From the NCBI GenBank assembly GCA_964519405.1, contig CAZFLA010000068.1, positions 1 to 17,444 of the forward strand: a stretch of DNA of 17,444 nt, given 5' to 3'. Both the position numbers and the translations under genes were made by a program. Below, piece after piece: positions 7,641-15,243 of the stretch. The first letter of the stretch is position 1, and the number at the start of each line of letters is the position of its first letter. The DNA is from G963677485 sp964519405. GTDB lineage: Bacteria > Armatimonadota > HRBIN16. A model generated the notes under the pieces. That model was given only the letters and a program-made list of their open reading frames with translations. It was not told where the DNA came from and searched no databases.

Positions 7641-8926
7641 TAGGCTATTGCCTCTTGCAGTGATTCGCGGAACGCTTGTATGGTGGCATCTATATCTTCG
7701 TCGCTGTGTGCGGCGCTTACAAACCAGCACTCTAAAGCGGAAGGCGGCAGGTAAATCCCGCGATTAAGCATTCCGTTAAATAGTGCAGCGAAGAGCTCGC
7801 GGTCGGTTCCCATAGCACTTTTTGTATCGACTACCGGCGTGTCAGTAAAGAAGCAGCAGAGCATCGCACCGGCCCTGTTGAGCTGCATGGGAACCTTCAG
7901 CTCTTGGGCTGCCTTTTTTAGGCCTGTTTCTAGCTTCACGCATTTTTGTTCTAGCTGTTCATACAGCTCGGGCGTGAGTTGGTTAAGCGTCGCTAGACCG
8001 GCAGCCATTCCGAGTGGGTTTCCCGACAGCGTTCCCGCTTGGTAGACCGCACCGAGTGGGGCCACATTCTGCATGATGCTGCGAGGACCGCCGTAAGCTG
8101 CCACAGGCAGACCGCCGCCAACCACTTTGCCGAGGCATACAATATCTGGAGTAACCCCGGTATACTGCGTCGCTCCGTGGAGAGCCACACGGAAGCAGTT
8201 CATCACTTCATCGAATATAAGCAGAGCGCCATGCTCAGTGCAGAGACGCCGTAACCCCTCCAGAAATCCTTCAGCTGGCAGCACCACACCCATGTTTCCT
8301 GCGACGGGTTCCACAATCACACCTGCGATCTGACTGCCGTGTTTTGCAAAAAGCTCTTCGACCTGTTCAAGGTGGTTATATTCGGCGATCAGCGTATTTA
8401 CTGTCATCTCGAGCGGGATACCCGCACATTCAGGCAGGCTGAATGTCGCCAGACCGCTTCCTGCTTTCGCGAGCAGACTGTCGACATGGCCATGGTAGCA
8501 GCCATCAAACTTGATGATATAGGGCCGATTGGTTGCACCGCGTGCTAAACGCACTGCACTCATGGTGGCCTCGGTGCCGGAGTTCACAAATCTTAGCATT
8601 TCGATATGCGGCATGAGCTCAGTCACTTTTTGCGCAAGCTTGAGTTCGCCCTCGTGAGGCGCACCAAAACTCATGGCTCGTTGAGCCATCTGCGTCACCG
8701 CTTCAACAACCTTAGGATTACTGTGCCCTAAAATCATAGGGCCCCAACTGCCGACATAGTCGATGTATGTATTACCGTCAACATCGGTGAGGTAAGCGCC
8801 ATACGCGCTTTCGAATACCACCGGTTGACCACCAACCGCTCGAAATGCACGCACGGGGCTGTTAACGCCTGCGGGCATGTATTGCTGAGCTTGATTATAG
8901 ATTGATGTGGAACGACTGTGATCCAT
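7640..8926 (-). CDS. hemL: Glutamate-1-semialdehyde 2,1-aminomutase
   Basis: HemL is a PLP enzyme that converts glutamate-1-semialdehyde to 5-aminolevulinate in the C5 tetrapyrrole pathway. The frame extends up to an ATG at 8974, but I choose 8926. From there the protein is 428 residues, the normal size, begins MDHSRSTSIYNQAQQ like family members, and is preceded by a perfect AGGAGG 4 bases upstream. The 8974 start has no SD. GVNSPVRAF (20-28), FVNSGTEATMSAVRLARG (113-130), YHGHVDS (144-150), IVEPVAGNMGV, LIFDEVMNCFRVALHG (236-251) and LGKVVGGGLPVAAYGG (265-280) are visible, with Lys267 as the PLP Schiff-base residue. It is the first gene of the hem-pan run, and its stop overlaps hemE. The partner glutamyl-tRNA reductase (HemA) is not in this window. 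Confidence 0.96.
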   Translation of the reverse strand: MDHSRSTSIYNQAQQYMPAGVNSPVRAFRAVGGQPVVFESAYGAYLTDVDGNTYIDYVGSWGPMILGHSNPKVVEAVTQMAQRAMSFGAPHEGELKLAQKVTELMPHIEMLRFVNSGTEATMSAVRLARGATNRPYIIKFDGCYHGHVDSLLAKAGSGLATFSLPECAGIPLEMTVNTLIAEYNHLEQVEELFAKHGSQIAGVIVEPVAGNMGVVLPAEGFLEGLRRLCTEHGALLIFDEVMNCFRVALHGATQYTGVTPDIVCLGKVVGGGLPVAAYGGPRSIMQNVAPLGAVYQAGTLSGNPLGMAAGLATLNQLTPELYEQLEQKCVKLETGLKKAAQELKVPMQLNRAGAMLCCFFTDTPVVDTKSAMGTDRELFAALFNGMLNRGIYLPPSALECWFVSAAHSDEDIDATIQAFRESLQEAIA

Positions 8927-9031
8927 GCGGCCTCCTGAGGTGTACCGAGCACGACGAAATGCGCTCAGCTTCATTTTACCGCTTTTGGAGGCCTAAGTTA
9001 TCTATGCGAGTTCTCTGCGATGGGCACCTCG
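8927..9031 (-). promoter_or_regulatory. Leader region of the hem-pan run with strong RBS
   Basis: These 105 bases lie between the oxidoreductase stop (9034-9032) and the preferred hemL start. AGGAGG (complement of 8931-8936) is the clearest ribosome binding site in the window. Further up, the minus strand contains GGTAAAATGA, a possible -10 box (TAAAAT), with only a poor -35 match (TAACTT) about 16-17 bases before it. A promoter for the hem-pan genes may therefore lie here, but read-through from the oxidoreductase gene is equally possible. I see no terminator hairpin. Confidence 0.35.
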
Positions 9032-10177
9032 TTATACCCAATCCCGCGAGTCAGGAACCGGCAGCCATGCACCGCCTTGAATTACCGATTGCTGACTAAC
9101 CAGTCCGGGCAGCGTCATGTCCATTGCTTCGTGGATGTCTATCGGCATCGGCTTGCTTGATGTTAAGGCGTCTACAAAGGCCACAACCTGCCAGTAATCC
9201 CCACCATCATGGCTCGACTTCAACGCCGCTTCGGGTGGATTGAGGTAGCATTCGGGTAGGTACTGCGCTTCCAACTCACTTAACGGCATCCACTCCATCT
9301 TTTCCGATTGGCTCTTTAGCCATATCTTTGGCTGATCTCCAAAGCCGCGTGAAGCCTCGAAGCACCCTTCAGTGCCTTGCAGCGAGTAGTAGGTGTTGTT
9401 TGGTCGGTTAGAGAGCATATCGACCCGAATGCTGACGAGTTGATCTGAGGCGGTTTTACCAAGCATCACGCAACCGTCTTGCGCCTGATAAGCTATACCT
9501 TCCGCGTCGGCGTAGTGATGGCCGCAGCCGGCACAGCTCACCGATGTGATGCGTTGCCCCATCCAGTGCAGAAGGGGACCCGTGCTGTGTGTGCCGTAGG
9601 TGATGCCGTCAATCCCTGTCTGCCAGTTCCTGCGCCACTTCGTTTGCTCATTCAGTGCTTTCAACTCGTGGAGGTATTCCGCTTCCGCGTAGGTTACCGT
9701 GCCGAACAATCCTGCCTTTACCAGCTCGCTGATGAGCACGGTCTGCTTGGTGTAGCAGCAATTTTCCGCCATCATATACTGCGCTTTGCTGTAATGGTCA
9801 GCTAAAACAAGCGCTTTGGCTTGTTCAATGGAGACCACTGCGGGCACCTCACCAAGCACATATATATCCCGTTGTAAGGCGGCGATGCAATGCTGGGAAT
9901 GCAGCGGCATCGGTGTGGCTACGACCACCACATCGGGTGCTGATTCATTTAGCATCTGATCGTAATCGGTGTATAGCTGCGTGCCCTCGGATACCGATTG
10001 AATGCCGTGGAGCCGTTCGGTGTCGGCGTCGCATAGGGCCACGAGTTGGGTATTCGGATTGACGGTAAACGGAAGTATATAACTGCCCCCGCGTCCTGCT
10101 GCCCCCACAATCGCCACTTTAATGTCGTTCATTGCTGCCATCCGTAAATCTGAAGATAAGTATATATTCTGTGTCAT
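9032..10177 (-). CDS. Gfo/Idh/MocA-family NAD-dependent oxidoreductase or GH109-like enzyme
   Basis: This 381-residue protein has a Rossmann N-terminal domain: IKVAIVGAAGRGGS (about 19-32), then LVALCDADTERLHG, and PDVVVVATPMPLHSQHC. The usual catalytic EKP motif is replaced by GEVPAV. It is followed by MMAENCCYTK, a glycine-rich AGLFGTVTYAEAEYLHELK, and YGTHSTGPLLHWMG, then an alpha/beta C-terminal domain. The EVPA(A/V), ENCCY and THxxGP pattern resembles GH109 NAD-dependent glycosidases and relatives, which use a bound NAD for redox-assisted hydrolysis. A plain sugar dehydrogenase is the alternative. No signal peptide is visible, so it is probably cytoplasmic. The start at 10177 has CAGGA about 8 bases upstream. 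Met16 at 10132 (GGATGG before it) would start directly at the Rossmann strand and is possible. It is divergent from the putative glycosidase array, suggesting a shared carbohydrate role. Confidence 0.85.
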   Translation of the reverse strand: MTQNIYLSSDLRMAAMNDIKVAIVGAAGRGGSYILPFTVNPNTQLVALCDADTERLHGIQSVSEGTQLYTDYDQMLNESAPDVVVVATPMPLHSQHCIAALQRDIYVLGEVPAVVSIEQAKALVLADHYSKAQYMMAENCCYTKQTVLISELVKAGLFGTVTYAEAEYLHELKALNEQTKWRRNWQTGIDGITYGTHSTGPLLHWMGQRITSVSCAGCGHHYADAEGIAYQAQDGCVMLGKTASDQLVSIRVDMLSNRPNNTYYSLQGTEGCFEASRGFGDQPKIWLKSQSEKMEWMPLSELEAQYLPECYLNPPEAALKSSHDGGDYWQVVAFVDALTSSKPMPIDIHEAMDMTLPGLVSQQSVIQGGAWLPVPDSRDWV

Positions 10178-10375
10178 ATGGGCAATATCCTGTGGTGGTG
10201 GTTCTGCACAGCGGCCATTATGTCGCTCCTCACCATATGTTAGGTTTCGTTGTGATGGAAAGCCAGAGCAGGAAAGTATTTCCTATATACCGAATACATA
10301 TAGAATAGAATATCCGCAAGAAGGGTGTGCACGACATGTGTTTTAAGGGCGACTATGTAATGAAACGAGATACCC
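10178..10375. promoter_or_regulatory. Divergent intergenic region with candidate operator
   Basis: These 198 bases separate the divergent oxidoreductase gene and the first array gene. A perfect 6-bp inverted repeat, AGGAAA-N3-TTTCCT, lies at 10270-10284. It overlaps a 22-base imperfect palindrome at 10276-10297 centred on TATA, with 8 of 11 half-site pairs matching. An AT-rich TATAGAATAGAAT follows at 10299-10311 and could hold a -10 box for the plus-strand genes, although no good -35 box is present at the right spacing. Nearness of the palindromes to the possible promoter suggests a regulator-binding site. This is inference from symmetry alone. Confidence 0.3.
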
Positions 10376-11929
10376 ATGGCAGCTGATCCAAACCGCTTTC
10401 AAGTGGGCATCGAGCTGCCCACCATGCTGCCTGTCGACCCCTCTGTAGAGGCGATGTTAAGGGATGTTGGCGTTAACTACCTCAACTTCTATGTGTATAA
10501 CAACTACGGGCCTCCAGAGCAAGACGCCATGGCTGTTTATGAAGCTCAAGCCGCGCTGGCGAAACGCCTCGGTGCCAACTATCAGCTCGCTTGCCACCAT
10601 ATGGATATCCCTGAGGCTGTCGCGAGGAAGGCCTCGCAGGATAGCTTATGTCAGGGAGTGCTGATAGACGAGTTGGAGCACATCCGCCTGCTTTGGCGAG
10701 TGGCTGGGCCGAAAGCGGAGATACTTGTTGATTCCACGGGATTTACCGACCTTACCGAAGCGCATGACAAAGCGGTTCAGGCATGGATGCGTTTAGCCGA
10801 CAAATACAGAAGGTATGGTATTCGTAACTGCACAAGCACGCATGTGTGGCCGGTGCTGCATTCGGTGGCTGCCAAAGCGGGATGGAACCCCACACCGAAG
10901 ATATGCAAAGAGTTTTACTCGCCGATCTCGCTGGCGATGGGGATGGGGGCCGCACTGCAATACAACAAGCCGCTGATGGTGGACTGTGATCTTTGGTTTT
11001 GGGATTTACTGCCTGGTCACAGCGCTGAGGAGTATCGCAGCAACCTGCTGTTGGCATACTGGAGCGGGGCAGACGGCGTATACACGGAAGGCGCTGGATT
11101 TAACCTGTATCCAGCCGGTCGGCAGGGGCTGCCGCATAGTCTGATGGCCAAAATCACGGACAACGAGTATGGTCTAACACCTCATGGTGAGGTGCTGCGT
11201 TGGTTCATCAAGCAGTATCTGCCGAACCATCCCCGCCTTTGGAGTTTCCGAGATATTAGACCCGATATCGCGGTGATTCGGTTTGAGGATAGCTGTTTTG
11301 GTCAGCGGTTTACCAATATGCCCGATGAACTCTACGGCAGTGCCAAACTTCACAGTGATGCCGACACCGAAGCGTGGCTGCAGATATGGAATGTCATATC
11401 TGGTGGTGTGACCGGGCGTGAGGGTATCAGCAAGTTCCGAAGCACCCAAGGGATGTATGGACTGGAATATGTGCCGCATACCACCCATCGCGACACCTAC
11501 CTCAGCAGGCCGATGATGGCAGGCTCACACAACTTCTGGTGCCCATTCAATAACGCCATCGTGTTTGATGACACCGTGGCGGCTGATCTTTTGGCGGATA
11601 TCCCATGCCTGTTTGTTACCGGTAAGCAGTTGAGTGCATCTACTTGGGATGCCATCCAAAGGCGCGTGAACCAGGGAGCAACTTGCGTGATCTGGGCGCC
11701 GTTGGCTCGTAAACTGGGGATAGACGCTCAGTCCGATGTGTCAGTGCAGACCATGGGCAAGGGGAAGATGGTAGTCACTGCCGATTTTGGACTGCCCAAA
11801 GTGACCGACCAAGTTTGGAGCTATATTGGAAGAGCCGATCAGATGACGTATAAGTTCAAGCAGGGGCAAGTCGTGTTCAAATATCAAGATGCAAACAGCG
11901 TCGATGTTGTTGTCACTCAGAACAGATAG
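10376..11929 (+). CDS. Unclassified glycosidase-like protein, tandem paralogue 1 (no signal peptide)
   Basis: A 517-residue protein and the first of three paralogues. I cannot name a family. The N-terminal part (about 8-280) has a barrel-like alternation: GIELPTMLPVDPSV (11-24), NYLNFYVYNN, YQLACHHMDIPE (69-80), VLIDELEHIRLLW (95-107; E99, E101), STHVWPVL (154-161), PLMVDCDLWFWD (199-210) and GADGVYTEGAGFN (231-243; E238). Glu101 or Glu99 together with Glu238 could be an acid/base-nucleophile pair as in clan GH-A, but this is inference. A second alpha/beta part (about 390-450, AIVFDDTV, IPCLFVTGK, TCVIWAPLA) resembles the glutamine-amidotransferase-like domain of GH42-type enzymes. A short beta-rich tail follows. 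In-frame TAA and TGA lie 4-6 codons before the ATG, so no signal peptide can be encoded. It is likely cytoplasmic, and its RBS is weak. It heads an operon with the next three genes. Confidence 0.8.
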   Translation: MAADPNRFQVGIELPTMLPVDPSVEAMLRDVGVNYLNFYVYNNYGPPEQDAMAVYEAQAALAKRLGANYQLACHHMDIPEAVARKASQDSLCQGVLIDELEHIRLLWRVAGPKAEILVDSTGFTDLTEAHDKAVQAWMRLADKYRRYGIRNCTSTHVWPVLHSVAAKAGWNPTPKICKEFYSPISLAMGMGAALQYNKPLMVDCDLWFWDLLPGHSAEEYRSNLLLAYWSGADGVYTEGAGFNLYPAGRQGLPHSLMAKITDNEYGLTPHGEVLRWFIKQYLPNHPRLWSFRDIRPDIAVIRFEDSCFGQRFTNMPDELYGSAKLHSDADTEAWLQIWNVISGGVTGREGISKFRSTQGMYGLEYVPHTTHRDTYLSRPMMAGSHNFWCPFNNAIVFDDTVAADLLADIPCLFVTGKQLSASTWDAIQRRVNQGATCVIWAPLARKLGIDAQSDVSVQTMGKGKMVVTADFGLPKVTDQVWSYIGRADQMTYKFKQGQVVFKYQDANSVDVVVTQNR

Positions 11930-11942
11930 GTTGGTGTTGTTA

Positions 11943-13526
11943 ATGGCTGCGAAATCATTGTCTCAGAGCGGATCACCGTTCAAGGTCGGTATCGAACTGT
12001 CGACCAACCTGCCGGTTGATCCGGCTGTGGAACTGATGCTGAAAGATATCGGGGTGAACTACCTCAATTTCTATGTGCACAACAATGGCGGGCCCACCGA
12101 ACAAAACGCGATGATGGTCTACGATGCGCATGCGGAGCTGGCTAAGCGGCTTGGCGCGGCGTATCAGTTGGCTTGCCACCACATCGATGTTCCCGAGGAT
12201 GTGGTTCGGAAGGCGGCACAGGATCCGTTGTGCCAGGGTGTGCTCATCGATGAGCTGGAGCATATCCGGCTATTGTGGCGCTTGAACCCGCCTCCAGCTA
12301 AGCTATTGGCAGACACTAACAGCTTCACAAGCTTATATGATGCACATGACAAAGTGGTGATCGGCTGGCGTGAGCTGGCACGGAAGTATCGCAGTTGGGG
12401 CATCAAGAACCTTACAAGCACGCATGTGTGGCCGGTGCTGCTGTCGGTTGCTGCGGACGCCGGTTGGAACCCAACGCCGAAGATATGCAAGGAGTTCCAC
12501 TCGTCGGTGTCATTGGCTGTTGGTATGGGTGCCGCGCTGCAGTATGACAAGCAGTTGATGGTGGACTGTGATCTGTGGCTATGGGATATGATGCCAGGGC
12601 ATGGCCCGGAGGAATACCGAAGCAACCTGTTGTTGGCATATTGGAGCGGGGCAGATGGCATCTATACGGAGGGTGCTGGATATAACCTGCTGCCAGCCGG
12701 CCGCCAAGGTCTTCCTGTTAGCTTGATGTGCAAGATATCGGATACCGAATATTCGCTCACACCGCATGGTGAGGTTCTGAAGTGGTTCATCAAGGAGTAT
12801 ATCCCAGCACACCCGCGTATGTGGAGCTTTCGGGACATCAAACCCGATGTGGCAATCATCCGGTTTGATGATAGTTGCTTCGGTCAGCGTTACACCGGCA
12901 TGCCGGATACGCTATATGGCTCCGATAAGCTGCACAGCGATGCAGATACCGAGGCGATATTCCAGATGTGGAATCTGTTGACAGCCAGTCAAACTGGGCG
13001 TGACGGCATCGTAAGTGCTCACCGCGTCACTCAGAATATGTATAACTATGAGCATATTCCACAAAACACCCGGCGCGATAGCTACCTGACTCGTCCGGTG
13101 ATGGCGAACGCCCATCGATTTTTCACCCCGCTGAATAACACTGTGGTGTTTGATGATACCGTGGGTGCCAACAAGCTTCGCGATATCCCCTGCTTGGTGC
13201 TTACGGGCAAACGGATGAGCGGCAGAACCTGGCTTGCGGTTCAAAACCGAGTCAAGGAGGGAGCATTGTGCGTTATCTGGGCACCATTGGCGAAGAAACT
13301 GGGATTGAAGCACAGCGGTGATGTCACTGAGATGTCTGTAGGCAAAGGGAAGATAGTTATTACGTCCGACTTTGGCTTTCTGCCAGTATTCAATGCCATG
13401 TGGCCATATCTGGGCCATGGAGATCAGATTCGCTACCGCTTTACCCAAGGTGAAGTGTTACTGAAGCAGGTCGACGCCAACAAGGTAGAGGTCACCACAA
13501 TGATGGCCAAAGAACCAGTCACGTAA
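11943..13526 (+). CDS. Unclassified glycosidase-like protein, tandem paralogue 2 (no evident signal peptide)
   Basis: A 527-residue paralogue with the same order of motifs: KVGIELSTNLPVDPAVE (14-30), YQLACHHIDVPE (74-85), VLIDELEHIRLLW (100-112; E104, E106), STHVWPVLLSV (159-169), QLMVDCDLWLWD (204-215), GADGIYTEGAGYN (237-249; E243) and the C-terminal amidotransferase-like segment CLVLTGKRMS/CVIWAPLAKKLG. I choose the ATG at 11943, 13 bases after the paralogue 1 stop, with GGTG about 7 bases upstream. The frame is open back to an ATG at 11889, but that would overlap paralogue 1 by 41 bases, and the extra residues are charged with only a short hydrophobic run (LVLLMAA). They do not look like a convincing signal peptide. 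The protein is therefore predicted cytoplasmic. Its C-terminus has a short extra tail (MMAKEPVT). Its function probably matches its neighbours, with altered specificity. Confidence 0.8.
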   Translation: MAAKSLSQSGSPFKVGIELSTNLPVDPAVELMLKDIGVNYLNFYVHNNGGPTEQNAMMVYDAHAELAKRLGAAYQLACHHIDVPEDVVRKAAQDPLCQGVLIDELEHIRLLWRLNPPPAKLLADTNSFTSLYDAHDKVVIGWRELARKYRSWGIKNLTSTHVWPVLLSVAADAGWNPTPKICKEFHSSVSLAVGMGAALQYDKQLMVDCDLWLWDMMPGHGPEEYRSNLLLAYWSGADGIYTEGAGYNLLPAGRQGLPVSLMCKISDTEYSLTPHGEVLKWFIKEYIPAHPRMWSFRDIKPDVAIIRFDDSCFGQRYTGMPDTLYGSDKLHSDADTEAIFQMWNLLTASQTGRDGIVSAHRVTQNMYNYEHIPQNTRRDSYLTRPVMANAHRFFTPLNNTVVFDDTVGANKLRDIPCLVLTGKRMSGRTWLAVQNRVKEGALCVIWAPLAKKLGLKHSGDVTEMSVGKGKIVITSDFGFLPVFNAMWPYLGHGDQIRYRFTQGEVLLKQVDANKVEVTTMMAKEPVT

Positions 13527-13565
13527 TGGGCCGCAGTGTGATGTTTCCGAAAGGACGAACATAAT

Positions 13566-15167
13566 ATGAAACCATGGATTGCTATATTAGGGGTGTTGTG
13601 TATGAGTTCTGCGTTGAATGCGCAAAGCAGCCAGCCATTTCGTGTTGGTATTGAGCTGCCGTCAAATGTGCCCGTTGACCCTGCTGTGGAGACGATGCTG
13701 AAAGATATCGGGGTCAACTATGTTAACTTCTATGTATATAATAACGCCGGACCGGCTGAGCAAGATGCGATGGCGGTGTATGATGCGCAGGCCGCTTTGG
13801 CAAAACGGCTAGGTGCGGCTTATCAGCTTGCTTGTCACCACATCGATATCCCTGAGGCTGTGGCGCGTAAAGCTGCGCAGGACCCGCTCTGTCAGGGCGT
13901 TGTGATAGACGAGCTGGAGCATATTCGGCTGCTATGGAGGGTGACGCCTCAGCCGCCGAAACTGCTAGCGGATGTAAACAGCTTCAAGGATTTATATGAC
14001 GCTCACGACAAAGCAGTTGCTGGGTGGAAGTCGCTGGGTGATCAATACCGATCCTGGGGCATAAAGAATGTCACCAGCACGCATGTCTGGCCGGTGCTGC
14101 TGTCGGTGGCTGCTGAAGCCGGTTGGAATCCAACCCCGAAGATATGCAAGGAGTTCTATTCACCTGTTTCGCTGGCAATTGGTATGGGAGCGGCTCTGCA
14201 GTATGACAGGCAGCTCATGGTTGACTGCGACATCTGGATGCTGGATATGCTTCCTGGGCACACGCCCGAGGAATACCGAAGCAACCTTCTGCTGGCTTAC
14301 TGGAGCGGGGCCGATGGCATCTATACTGAAGGGGCAGGATACAATCTGGTTCCTGCTGGCAGACAGGGTATCCCGTTCAGCCTGATGACAAAGATATCTG
14401 ACACCGAATATGCCTTGACACCTCACGGTGAGGTGCTGCGCTGGTTCATCAAGGAATACATCCCGAAACACCCAAGGCCCTATACATTCCGTGACATCAA
14501 GCCGGATGTGGCGCTGATCCACTTCGACGACGGTTGTTATGGTCAAAGGTACACAGGTTTCCCTGATGCTTTATACGGTTCTGACAAACTGCACAGCGAC
14601 GCTGATACGGAAGCCATCATGCAGGTATGGAATGTGCTGACTGCAGGCAACACTAAGCGAACCACAATCGCCCAAGTTTACGATCTGCCCAATGAGCAGT
14701 GCAACTACCATCGGCAAGACCAATCTTCTAGGCGCGATAGCTACCTCACCCGCGATGTGCTGGCGAGTACTCACAACTTCTTTGTGCCTTTGAACAACGT
14801 GGTGGTGTTCGACGACACTGTAAAAGCCGATAAACTGGCCGGTATCCCTTGTTTGGTGCTGACAGGTAAGCGGATCAGTGCCGAAACCTGGCAAGCAGTG
14901 CAGCAGCGGGTGACTGAAGGCGCAACCTGTATCATCTGGGCGCCGCTGGCCAAAAAGCTGGGACTCAAACCTACAGGTGATGTGTCCGAGATACCGTTAG
15001 GTAAAGGGCGTATCGTGATGACTAATGATTTTGGGTATAAACCAGCCTTCCGAGCGATTGCTCCTTTCTTAAGCAGGGGTGATGAGATAAGATACCGGTT
15101 TACCCAAGGCAGTGTTGTGTTGAAGCGCGTTGATGCCAACAAGGTCGATGTGATCCCATCGTTCTAG
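13566..15167 (+). CDS. Unclassified glycosidase-like protein, tandem paralogue 3 (exported)
   Basis: A 533-residue paralogue and the only one of the three with a clear signal peptide: MKPWIAILGVLCMSSALNA, probably cut after Ala19 before QSSQPF. The body repeats the paralogue motifs: RVGIELPSNVPVDPAVE (26-42), YQLACHHIDIPE (86-97), VVIDELEHIRLLW (112-124; E116, E118), STHVWPVLLSV (171-181), QLMVDCDIWMLD (216-227), GADGIYTEGAGYN (248-260; E255) and CLVLTGKRIS/CIIWAPLAKKLG. The start is supported by AAAGGA about 10 bases upstream, 39 bases after the previous stop. Cys12 is not in a lipobox, so a lipoprotein is unlikely. If the fold and active-site reading are right, this copy acts outside the cytoplasm on a glycan, while the two upstream copies act inside. 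That remains inference. Confidence 0.82.
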   Translation: MKPWIAILGVLCMSSALNAQSSQPFRVGIELPSNVPVDPAVETMLKDIGVNYVNFYVYNNAGPAEQDAMAVYDAQAALAKRLGAAYQLACHHIDIPEAVARKAAQDPLCQGVVIDELEHIRLLWRVTPQPPKLLADVNSFKDLYDAHDKAVAGWKSLGDQYRSWGIKNVTSTHVWPVLLSVAAEAGWNPTPKICKEFYSPVSLAIGMGAALQYDRQLMVDCDIWMLDMLPGHTPEEYRSNLLLAYWSGADGIYTEGAGYNLVPAGRQGIPFSLMTKISDTEYALTPHGEVLRWFIKEYIPKHPRPYTFRDIKPDVALIHFDDGCYGQRYTGFPDALYGSDKLHSDADTEAIMQVWNVLTAGNTKRTTIAQVYDLPNEQCNYHRQDQSSRRDSYLTRDVLASTHNFFVPLNNVVVFDDTVKADKLAGIPCLVLTGKRISAETWQAVQQRVTEGATCIIWAPLAKKLGLKPTGDVSEIPLGKGRIVMTNDFGYKPAFRAIAPFLSRGDEIRYRFTQGSVVLKRVDANKVDVIPSF

Positions 15168-15243
15168 CGGTGGGTATGCAGATGGAGATTTGATGGTGAC
15201 CAGGTTAATGGCAATGTGCCCGTGTGCGAAAGGTGGTTGAGGG

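Larger units (their letters stand above)
10376..15167 (+). repeat. Tandem array of three paralogous genes
   Basis: Three consecutive genes of about 1.55-1.6 kb are alignable along their full length with the same motifs in the same order. Shared protein runs include IDELEHIRLLWR, STHVWPVL, EEYRSNLLLAYWSGADG, TPHGEVL and HSDADTEA. Paralogues 2 and 3 share more later-region residues (RSWGIKN, ALQYD.QLMVDCD). Copies 1 and 3 agree in an early stretch (EQDAMAVY.AQAALAKRLGA, DIPEAVARKA) where copy 2 differs. Synonymous sites differ widely between copies, so this is not a recent duplication. Confidence 0.85.

Noticed and set aside
7641..7730. Upstream extension of hemE to an ATG at 7730
   Set aside because: The added 30 residues are Arg-rich, overlap hemL coding sequence and are absent from the family's normal N-terminus. 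The TAATG junction at 7640 explains the start.
8927..8974. Upstream hemL start at 8974
   Set aside because: It has no SD, whereas the ATG at 8926 is preceded by AGGAGG and gives the standard family N-terminus and length.
10122..10346. A 74-codon plus-strand frame across the divergent gap
   Set aside because: It overlaps the start of the oxidoreductase gene on the other strand, shows no domain or RBS, and has a Cys/Arg/Ser-rich composition unlike the real genes.
13566..13622. Paralogue 3 as a lipoprotein through Cys12
   Set aside because: The residues before Cys12 (GVL) do not form a lipobox. A standard signal peptidase I site after Ala19 fits better.
10376..15167. Recent gene conversion between the paralogues
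   Set aside because: Copies 1 and 3 agree at protein level in an early stretch where copy 2 differs, but their synonymous sites there are widely different. Divergence of copy 2 explains the pattern without conversion. Only short patches of about 20 identical bases were found.
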